This document shows positions 5,537 to 11,310 of a DNA stretch of 11,310 nt, piece after piece. Under the pieces are notes generated by a model, which saw nothing but the letters and a program-made list of their open reading frames with translations, did no database searches and was not told the origin of the DNA. The position numbers and the translations under genes were made by a program. Within the stretch, counting starts at the first letter, position 1. Each line of letters begins with the position of its first letter. The stretch is from Clostridia bacterium (GTDB taxonomy: Bacteria > Bacillota > Clostridia > Oscillospirales > CAG-382), in assembly GCA_017613815.1 (NCBI GenBank), contig JAGADB010000027.1, forward strand, positions 1 through 11,310. The letters run 5' to 3'.

Positions 5537-6544
5537 ATGAACAAAATCATCATCCCGGAAGGCTATACCCCCGTGCTTGACGAATACGACACACAGAGGG
5601 CGATAGAATATATTAAAAAGAATTTCCAGACGGAATTTGCGTCCGCCCTCAATTTAAAACGCGTGTCCGCGCCGCTTTTCGTAACCGAATCCTCGGGACT
5701 AAACGACAACTTAAACGGCTACGAGCGCCCGGTATCCTTCGACGTGCCCGCGATAAACGCCGAAGCGCAGGTCGTTCACTCGCTTGCGAAATGGAAGCGC
5801 CTTGCTTTGAAAAAATACGATTTCGTCGTAGGAAAAGGGCTTTATACCGACATGAACGCCATACGCCGCGACGAGGAATTGGACAACATACATTCGATTT
5901 ACGTCGACCAGTGGGACTGGGAGAAAATCATAACGAGAGAGAACAGAAACCTCGACTACTTAAAGCTCGTCGTAAAGGAAATCGTGGATTCCATCTGCAA
6001 CGTAAAGGACAGACTTTACGTTCATTTCCCGCAGTTAAACGTAAAACTCGAAAGGGAAGTGTCCTTTGTAACCTCCCAGGAGCTCGAGGATACGTATCCC
6101 GACCTTACGCCTGAGCAGCGCGAATACGAGTACTTAAAAATCCATAAAACCGCCTGCATAATGCAGATAGGCGGCGCGCTGAAATCGGGAAAGCCGCACG
6201 CTTCGCGCGCGCCCGACTACGACGACTGGGATCTTAACTGCGACATCCTTTTCTGGAACGACGTGCTTAAAATGGCGTTCGAGGTGTCCTCTATGGGCAT
6301 AAGGGTGGACGAAAAATCGCTTGCAAAGCAGCTTGAAATATCCGGCTGCGAGTACAGAAAGGAACTGCCGTTCCACAAAATGCTGCTCGCGGGAGAACTT
6401 CCGCTGACGATAGGCGGAGGCATAGGACAGTCGAGAATATGCATGCTTATGATGGGATGCGCGCATATAGGAGAAGTGCAGTCGAGCCTCTGGGACGAAA
6501 AGACAATTAATGAGTGCGAAAAGCACGGAATACGGCTTCTTTGA
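5537..6544 (+). CDS. asnA: Aspartate-ammonia ligase (ammonia-dependent asparagine synthetase)
   Basis: A 335-residue cytosolic enzyme that makes asparagine from aspartate, ammonia and ATP through an aspartyl-adenylate; it is related to class II aminoacyl-tRNA synthetases. Family motifs run along its whole length: PLFVTESSGLNDNLNG, VVHSLAKWKR (79-88), LYTDMNAIRRDEE, HSIYVDQWDWEK (119-130), RAPDYDDWDLNCDI (224-237) and the ATP-binding C-terminal LTIGGGIGQSRICML (290-304). Length is normal for AsnA (about 330). The start at 5537 is supported by AAGGGAG upstream and by the usual family N-terminus; the frame remains open for 24 further codons to 5465 without similarity. Promoter and terminator elements indicate a single-gene transcription unit. 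Confidence 0.97.
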   Translation: MNKIIIPEGYTPVLDEYDTQRAIEYIKKNFQTEFASALNLKRVSAPLFVTESSGLNDNLNGYERPVSFDVPAINAEAQVVHSLAKWKRLALKKYDFVVGKGLYTDMNAIRRDEELDNIHSIYVDQWDWEKIITRENRNLDYLKLVVKEIVDSICNVKDRLYVHFPQLNVKLEREVSFVTSQELEDTYPDLTPEQREYEYLKIHKTACIMQIGGALKSGKPHASRAPDYDDWDLNCDILFWNDVLKMAFEVSSMGIRVDEKSLAKQLEISGCEYRKELPFHKMLLAGELPLTIGGGIGQSRICMLMMGCAHIGEVQSSLWDEKTINECEKHGIRLL

Positions 6545-6549
6545 AAAAG

Positions 6550-6580
6550 AAAAATCCCGCACGGAAGTGCGGGATTTTTT
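6550..6580 (+). terminator. Intrinsic terminator after asnA
   Basis: Arms AAAAATCCCGCAC (6550-6562) and GTGCGGGATTTTT (6567-6579) form a 13-bp stem closed by a GGAA loop and end in a run of T to 6580, 5 nt after the asnA stop. The A-rich left arm could make it work in both directions. Confidence 0.93.
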
Positions 6581-6624
6581 GCGCCTTTCGGGGCATTTTG
6601 CGCATTTGAATTGCGCCGAAAATC

Positions 6625-6653
6625 TTGACAAATAATAATAATGGTTTTATAAT
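6625..6653 (+). promoter_or_regulatory. Consensus promoter of the yicC-remA-gmk-rpoZ-priA operon
   Basis: A perfect TTGACA (6625-6630) and a perfect TATAAT (6648-6653) are separated by exactly 17 nt, the ideal sigma-A/sigma-70 promoter. The predicted start is near 6660, giving a leader of about 60 nt. Confidence 0.88.
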
Positions 6654-6683
6654 TATTATAGATAATTATGTATATAGATATAT

Positions 6684-6701
6684 TTACGGTAAAAGCCGTA
6701 A
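6684..6701 (+). other. Small hairpin in the yicC leader
   Basis: TTACGG (6684-6689) and CCGTAA (6696-6701) form a perfect 6-bp stem with a 6-nt loop, 13 nt upstream of the GGAG that precedes yicC. It is too small to classify as a known riboswitch. Confidence 0.4.
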
Positions 6702-6718
6702 TATACTTTAAATCGGAG

Positions 6719-7612
6719 ATGGTTAAAATTCTTAGTATGACTGGCTGCGGATACGCGCGTATCCGCGGAGAAAAACATATCGTTACGGCCGAAATCAAGT
6801 CGGTCAATTCGAGATACCTCGATTTTTCCTGCAAAATGCCGAGGGCGTACAGCAGAATCGAGGAAAAGATAAAGGAATTTACGGGTAAATACACAACACG
6901 CGGCAAAATCGACGTGTATCTCACCGTCGAAGCGGTCCCCGGCGCAGAAGACGCCTTTATTTCGCTTGACGAGGCGTACCTGGAAAATTATCTTGCATGC
7001 CTTCACGAACTTAGGAAAAAATACGGGCTGAAAGACGATATTTCGGTAATGTCGGTTGCGCAGAACAGAGATATTTTCACGTCTGCAAAGGCGGAGGACA
7101 CCGCGGACGAGCTCTGGGAAAGAATAGAGCCGTCGCTTAAAAGCGCGTTTGAGGACTTTCTTGCAATGAAAAAGACCGAGGGCGACAGACTTGCAAAGGA
7201 CATCCTCTCAAAGACCGAGACGATAGAAGATTACGTAAACCAAATAGAAAAACTTGCGCCTCAGGTCGTAAAGGACTACGAGGAGAAGCTGACCGCAAGA
7301 ATAGAGGAATTGCTTTCCGGCGCCGAAGCCGACAAATCGAGGATAATCGAGGAAGTCGCGATTTTCGCGGACAGAGTGGCGATAGACGAGGAGTTGGTCA
7401 GACTCAAAAGCCACATAAAGCAATTCAAGGATATGATAAGGGAAAACGGCGACGCGCCGTGCGGCAGAAAGCTCGATTTTCTGCTCCAGGAAATAAACAG
7501 GGAGATAAACACGACGGGCTCAAAGTGCAACAGCGCCGAAATTGCGAAAATCGTCGTTGACGCAAAGAGCGAGGCGGAAAAGATACGCGAACAGGTGCAG
7601 AACATAGAATAA
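6719..7612 (+). CDS. yicC: YicC/YloC-family endoribonuclease
   Basis: About 297 residues, matching the family from end to end. The N-terminus has SMTGCGYA (usually SMTGFG) and the central part is helical. The C-terminus carries the hallmark GRKLDFLLQEINREINTTGSK (249-269), ending in EKIREQVQNIE. Escherichia coli YicC is an endoribonuclease linked to turnover of small RNAs; the Bacillus homologue is YloC. Its place ahead of remA, gmk and rpoZ is the conserved Bacillota context. The start is uncertain. The ATG at 6719 directly abuts GGAG (6715-6718) with no spacing, while an in-frame ATT at 6728 or the ATG at 6737 (within SMTG) lie 9 and 18 nt away. The N-terminal residues before SMTG are therefore unsure. 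Confidence 0.95.
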   Translation: MVKILSMTGCGYARIRGEKHIVTAEIKSVNSRYLDFSCKMPRAYSRIEEKIKEFTGKYTTRGKIDVYLTVEAVPGAEDAFISLDEAYLENYLACLHELRKKYGLKDDISVMSVAQNRDIFTSAKAEDTADELWERIEPSLKSAFEDFLAMKKTEGDRLAKDILSKTETIEDYVNQIEKLAPQVVKDYEEKLTARIEELLSGAEADKSRIIEEVAIFADRVAIDEELVRLKSHIKQFKDMIRENGDAPCGRKLDFLLQEINREINTTGSKCNSAEIAKIVVDAKSEAEKIREQVQNIE

Positions 7613-7634
7613 GCGGAAAAACGGGAGAAAAGAA

Positions 7635-7907
7635 ATGAAACTTGTAAATATCGGATACGGAAATATGGTGAATTCCCAGAAAGTCGTCTCTGTGGTAAGT
7701 CCCGACGCGGCGCCGGTAAAGCGGCTCGTACAGGACACGAGGGACGCGGGAAAACTTATTGACGCTTCCTGCGGAAAGAAGACGCGCTCGGTCATAATCG
7801 CCGAAAGCGGACACATAATTCTCTCCGCGCTCATGCCCGAAACGATACAGTCGCGGCTCAACGAGGAAGCGGAAAACGACAGAGAAGAGGAAGAGGACAA
7901 TGAGTAA
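7635..7907 (+). CDS. remA: RemA family DNA-binding regulator (DUF370)
   Basis: A 90-residue protein matching RemA: it opens with MKLVNIGYGNMV, has SPDAAPVKRLVQDTRDAGKL and TRSVIIAESGHIILSALMPETIQSR, then ends in an acidic tail of mostly Glu and Asp. In Bacillus subtilis RemA activates extracellular-matrix operons and assembles into ring-shaped oligomers on DNA. Its targets here are unknown, and the gene is widely kept in Bacillota that lack those operons. The start at 7635 has GGGAGA upstream. It lies 22 nt after yicC and its last 8 nt overlap gmk, so expression is coupled to the operon. Confidence 0.95.
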   Translation: MKLVNIGYGNMVNSQKVVSVVSPDAAPVKRLVQDTRDAGKLIDASCGKKTRSVIIAESGHIILSALMPETIQSRLNEEAENDREEEEDNE

Positions 7908-8520
7908 AAAAACGTGCGAAAAGGGAACCCTGCTCGTCGTTTCGGGCCCTTCGGGAGTCGGAAAGGGAACGGTTCTCGCGGAACTTATGAAAAAGAGCTC
8001 CGATTACGCCTATTCGGTGTCGGTAACGACGAGAGCCCCGAGGGAAGGCGAGATTGAGGGCGTCAATTACTTCTTCAGGACAAAGGAAGAATTCGAGCAG
8101 ATGATAGAAAACGGCGAGCTTCTGGAATACGCCTCATATAACGGCAACTACTACGGCACGCCGAAAAAATACGTCGACAAAATGCTTGCTTCCGGCAAGA
8201 ACGTCATACTTGAAATCGAAGTGCAGGGCGCGATGAAGGTTAAAAAACTCCGTCCCGACGCGGTTATGGTGTTTATCGCACCCGAGAGCAAGGACGTTCT
8301 TTCGGAGCGGCTTTCGATAAGGGCGACCGAGCCGAAGGACGTAATAATAAACCGCATCGAGATTGCCGAAAGGGAGCTTCGCGCATGCCCGTTTTACGAC
8401 TACGTTACGGTAAATTCCGACGGCAAAGCGGAAAAATGCGCCGACGACATCATGGCGGCGGTGAGGGCGGAAAAGCTCAAACCCAAGAAAATGTTCGGAC
8501 TTATAAGTGAATTTATATAA
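7900..8520 (+). CDS. gmk: Guanylate kinase
   Basis: A 206-residue kinase that converts GMP and ATP to GDP and ADP in the cytosol. The P-loop GPSGVGKG is at 16-23. The GMP-binding segment TTRAPREGEIEGVNYFF is at 43-59, followed by EYASYNGNYYGTP (76-88) and ILEIEVQGA (103-111). The lid region reads RLSIRATE (137-144), whereas most members have RLRGRGTE, so one lid arginine is replaced by serine and the two glycines differ. The core active site is otherwise intact. The start at 7900 lies inside the remA reading frame and follows an AGAGGAAGAGG-type purine-rich site. rpoZ begins 18 nt after the stop. Confidence 0.97.
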   Translation: MSKKTCEKGTLLVVSGPSGVGKGTVLAELMKKSSDYAYSVSVTTRAPREGEIEGVNYFFRTKEEFEQMIENGELLEYASYNGNYYGTPKKYVDKMLASGKNVILEIEVQGAMKVKKLRPDAVMVFIAPESKDVLSERLSIRATEPKDVIINRIEIAERELRACPFYDYVTVNSDGKAEKCADDIMAAVRAEKLKPKKMFGLISEFI

Positions 8521-8538
8521 AAAAGGAGAAAAAACAAA

Positions 8539-8808
8539 ATGATCAAACCATCTTTGGCGGAACTCTCGCAGAACAACAAATATAACAGATACACGCTCGT
8601 CATGGCGACCGCAAAGGGCGCGAGATATATCATCGACAAGGAGAACTACGAAAAGGAGCACCCGCAGATAGAGCAGATGCACTCGGTCGGCGCAAAGGAG
8701 GAGAAATCCGACGACAAGCCGGTAAAGGAAGCGATAGATATGCTCTATAACGGCGAGATGTTCATCAAATTCCCCGACGAAGACAAAAAAGAGGAAGAAA
8801 ACGAATAA
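8539..8808 (+). CDS. rpoZ: DNA-directed RNA polymerase omega subunit
   Basis: An 89-residue omega subunit, which helps assemble the beta' subunit of RNA polymerase. The N-terminal signature MIKPSLAEL is followed by KYNRYTLVMATAKGARYI and the downstream KPVKEAIDMLYNGE segment, which corresponds to the conserved KPV-AL-EI region. The C-terminus is acidic. An AAGGAG site at 8523-8528 precedes the start. It follows gmk immediately, as in Bacillus. In Bacillus coaBC comes next; here priA follows directly. Confidence 0.95.
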   Translation: MIKPSLAELSQNNKYNRYTLVMATAKGARYIIDKENYEKEHPQIEQMHSVGAKEEKSDDKPVKEAIDMLYNGEMFIKFPDEDKKEEENE

Positions 8809-8818
8809 AACCGGAAAA

Positions 8819-8850
8819 TTACGGCACACACGAAACGATGTGTGCCGTAA
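8819..8850. other. Perfect 12-bp hairpin between rpoZ and priA
   Basis: Arms 8819-8830 and 8839-8850 are exact reverse complements around an 8-nt loop (CGAAACGA). On the + strand no T-run follows, so it is not a normal terminator in the operon direction. It could be an RNA processing or mRNA-stability element that sets different levels of rpoZ and priA. It ends 14 nt before the priA ribosome binding site. Confidence 0.7.
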
Positions 8851-8874
8851 AGATATTGCAAAACGGAGGAAAGA

Positions 8875-11310
8875 ATGCGCTACGCAGCGGTAAGACTACT
8901 CGGCGTGCCGTACGGCATAGATAAAGAATACGACTATAATATTCCGCTGCACCTGGACGGAAAGATACGGGAAGGCAGCTTTGCCGTCGTGCCTTTCGGG
9001 GGCGCAAATACCGCGAAAAACGCATTAGTCGTGAAAATAAAGGACGAGTCTGAGTATAAAAAGACAAAGCCCGTAATCGCCCTGCCCAAAAACAGCGGCG
9101 GACTGAACGGCGAAATGCTCGGACTTTGCGAATTTATAAGCGACCGCTTTTTCTGTTCCTTCGGCGACGCGGTGAAATGTATTCTTCCGTCGGGATTCGG
9201 AATAGTAAAGAGCAAAACCTATACTCTTTCGGATAAAAAAACGGCAAAGGACGGAGAACTTAACGGCGCCGCCGTTAATATCATCGAGCGCATAAAGAGA
9301 GACGGGGAGTGCTCCTCGGTCGAACTCAAAAAGGCGTTCGGCGAAAAGGGGCTGCAATGCGCGGCTTCTCTCGAAAAACTCGGAATTCTATCCGGCGAAC
9401 CGGGATACGAGTGCGTCGTCAACGAAAAAAACGAAAAATACGTAAGATTACTGCCCGAAAGCGAAAATATTAAAAGCGTAAGACTAACGTCAAAGCAGTC
9501 CGACACGCTTGAAACCCTGATTATGTCGGGCGAGGACTGCCTTCTATCCGAACTCCTCTCTGAAAGCGGCGTTTCGCCGTCGGTGGTAAAGGAACTCGCA
9601 AAGAAAAATCTCGTCGAAATATATACCGTCAAACGCGACAGGGCAAAGGACGTCTTTGAAAACTACAGGGAGCTCGAAAGCGGAAATTTTGAACTTTCCG
9701 CCGAGCAAAAGAGGGCTTATGACAAACTCGTCTCGCTTTACAAGGAAAAAGAGGCCAAAGCGGCGCTGCTTTACGGCATAACCGGCAGCGGAAAGACCAA
9801 TGTCGTGATGAAGCTTATGGAAAAGGTGCTTTCCGACGGAAAAAATATAATAGTCCTCGTTCCGGAAATCGCGCTCACCTCGCAGACGGTCGGCAGACTT
9901 GCTTCAAAATTCAAGGACTGCGGTATCGCGCTCATACATTCGGGACTTTCGGCGGGTGAAAAAAGCGACGCCTGGAAGAAGATAGAGACGGGAAGCGCGA
10001 GAATAGTCATCGGCACAAGGTCGGCTATATTCGCACCGCTCGAAAACGTTGGGCTTATCGTCATGGACGAGGAGCAGGACGGCTCGTTTAAGTCGGACCG
10101 GTCCCCGAAATATCATACGAGGGACGTCGCAAAATACAGATGCGTTTACAATAAGGCGCTGTTCGTCATGGCTTCGGCAACGCCGAGTATAGAAAGCTTT
10201 TATAACGCAAAAAGCGGCAGATACGAGCTCATAAAGCTCAAAAACAGATACGGAGGCGCAAAGCTTCCCGAAGTCGAGTTTTACGATATGAAAAACGAGC
10301 CTTATTTTATGGCTCCCGACGACGCCTTCCAGGGTTTTTCCGACGAAAAAGAGGAAAAACCCACGGAAAAAGACCGCGCCGAAACGGAAATTCCGCTTAT
10401 GATAGGCGAAAAACTCAAAGAGGAAATCGCTTCCTGCCTTGACAGAAAGGAGCAGGCGATAATCTTCATAAACAGACGCGGATACCGCGCTTTTGCGATG
10501 TGCAGAAACTGCGGAGAGGTGTTTTCCTGTCCCAACTGCTCGGTGTCGCTGACGTACCATAAATACGCAAAGGGCAAAAATAAAATGGTCTGCCATTACT
10601 GCGGATATTCAAAAGACGTGCCGGAAGTATGCTCAAAATGCGGAAAAGACAGAATATCCTTTGTCGGAAGCGGCACACAGCTTCTCGAAGAAACGCTTTC
10701 AAAGCAGTTCGAGGGCGCAAGAATATTGCGAATGGACGCCGATACAACGACGGGAAAATATTCCCACGAAAAAATACTTTCGACTTTCAGAAACGGCAAA
10801 GCCGATATACTCGTCGGCACGCAGATGGTAGCGAAGGGACACGATTTTCCGAAAGTTTCGCTCGTGGGAGTGGCGCTTGCCGACACGTCGCTTTTCGTAA
10901 ACGACTTCAAGGCAAACGAAAAGACCTTTTCGCTGCTGACGCAGGTGCTGGGGCGCGCAGGGCGCGCCGACGTCCCGGGAAAAGCCGTGATACAGACGTA
11001 TTCCCCCGATAACGAGGTGCTTAAATACGCGTCGGCGCAGGACTACGAAAAATTCTACGAAAGCGAGATAAATTTCAGAAAATCGTCGGTTTTCCCGCCT
11101 TTCTGCGATATAATAACCGTTGGATTTTCGGGGTCCGTCGAGACCGACGTGATAAACGCCGCAAGGAATTTCGGGATATTGCTTGACGAGGCGGCAAAGA
11201 ACGTTTATAAGGATACCAAATTCATACTTTTCGGACCTTTCAAAAACGAAATATACAGACTTGCGGGCAAGTACCGCGTGAGATACGTAATAAAGTGCCG
11301 CAACGGCAAA
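8875..11310 (+). CDS. priA: Primosomal replication-restart helicase PriA (3' end beyond window)
   Basis: 812 codons are visible with no stop; the frame is open at the window edge, so the gene is partial here. It is the superfamily 2 helicase that reloads the replisome at stalled forks. Features in order: an N-terminal fork-binding domain, Walker A GITGSGKT (301-308), VPEIALTSQ, motif II DEEQ (398-401, normally DEEH), SATPSIES (434-441), and FINRRGY. Four zinc-binding CxxC pairs sit at 543-589 (CRNC, CPNC, CHYC, CSKC). Then come SGTQ, LVGTQMVAKGHDFP and QVLGRAGRAD, and a C-terminal domain starting after FPPF. A charged segment at about 485-506 is probably a loop insertion. GGAGG lies 5 nt before the start. 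It is the last visible gene of the yicC operon. Confidence 0.97.
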   Translation, partial: MRYAAVRLLGVPYGIDKEYDYNIPLHLDGKIREGSFAVVPFGGANTAKNALVVKIKDESEYKKTKPVIALPKNSGGLNGEMLGLCEFISDRFFCSFGDAVKCILPSGFGIVKSKTYTLSDKKTAKDGELNGAAVNIIERIKRDGECSSVELKKAFGEKGLQCAASLEKLGILSGEPGYECVVNEKNEKYVRLLPESENIKSVRLTSKQSDTLETLIMSGEDCLLSELLSESGVSPSVVKELAKKNLVEIYTVKRDRAKDVFENYRELESGNFELSAEQKRAYDKLVSLYKEKEAKAALLYGITGSGKTNVVMKLMEKVLSDGKNIIVLVPEIALTSQTVGRLASKFKDCGIALIHSGLSAGEKSDAWKKIETGSARIVIGTRSAIFAPLENVGLIVMDEEQDGSFKSDRSPKYHTRDVAKYRCVYNKALFVMASATPSIESFYNAKSGRYELIKLKNRYGGAKLPEVEFYDMKNEPYFMAPDDAFQGFSDEKEEKPTEKDRAETEIPLMIGEKLKEEIASCLDRKEQAIIFINRRGYRAFAMCRNCGEVFSCPNCSVSLTYHKYAKGKNKMVCHYCGYSKDVPEVCSKCGKDRISFVGSGTQLLEETLSKQFEGARILRMDADTTTGKYSHEKILSTFRNGKADILVGTQMVAKGHDFPKVSLVGVALADTSLFVNDFKANEKTFSLLTQVLGRAGRADVPGKAVIQTYSPDNEVLKYASAQDYEKFYESEINFRKSSVFPPFCDIITVGFSGSVETDVINAARNFGILLDEAAKNVYKDTKFILFGPFKNEIYRLAGKYRVRYVIKCRNGK

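Noticed and set aside
8819..8850. Intrinsic terminator ending the yicC-rpoZ transcript
   Set aside because: No T-run follows the stem on the + strand (the next bases are AGATATTGC), and priA has no separate promoter that I can see.
8875..11310. Truncated priA pseudogene
   Set aside because: The frame is open and motif-complete up to the last base; only the window edge cuts it.

Overview
The window looks like a chromosomal segment of an anaerobic member of the Bacillota, most likely an uncultured Clostridia-type organism. The evidence is the yicC-remA-gmk-rpoZ-priA gene order, which matches the Bacillus yloC-remA-gmk-rpoZ-(coaBC)-priA block, together with strong AGGAGG-type ribosome binding sites, TTGACA/TATAAT promoters spaced 17 nt apart, and a BspA-type leucine-rich-repeat protein. 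The lineage is inferred from context only; there is no rRNA or tRNA to anchor it.

Layout, left to right. Positions 1-284 carry no gene but hold an array of six short hairpins (11-157) and the promoter of an HD-domain phosphohydrolase gene (285-869). A bidirectional terminator follows (885-926), then a second hairpin array (931-1104) built on the same plan with different linkers. On the minus strand come an autorepressed ArsR/SdpR-type regulator and an SdpI-like membrane protein (2080 down to 1111), with a clear palindromic operator over the start. Also on the minus strand is a pgk-tpiA operon (5285 down to 3220), followed by a gene for a zinc-ribbon/BspA-repeat/CFI-box protein (3156 down to 2197) that ends in a strong terminator.

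Positions 5286-5536 form a divergent promoter region between pgk and asnA. asnA (5537-6544), an ammonia-dependent asparagine synthetase, ends in its own terminator. A consensus promoter (6625-6653) then drives yicC, remA, gmk, rpoZ and priA. priA runs off the right edge of the window.

Most genes are core housekeeping: lower glycolysis (Pgk, TpiA), asparagine synthesis, RNA turnover (YicC), guanylate supply (Gmk), an RNA polymerase subunit (RpoZ) and replication restart (PriA). The unexplained content is mainly non-coding. Two arrays of tandem small palindromes flank the HD gene. In each, the short linker between palindromes flips to its reverse complement at the array centre, so each array could fold either as a string of small hairpins or as one long nested hairpin. 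Secondary curiosities are a Pgk with a roughly 37-residue insertion right after an altered substrate loop (HLGK instead of HLGR), a PriA with DEEQ instead of DEEH, and the unusual domain make-up of the leucine-rich-repeat protein.
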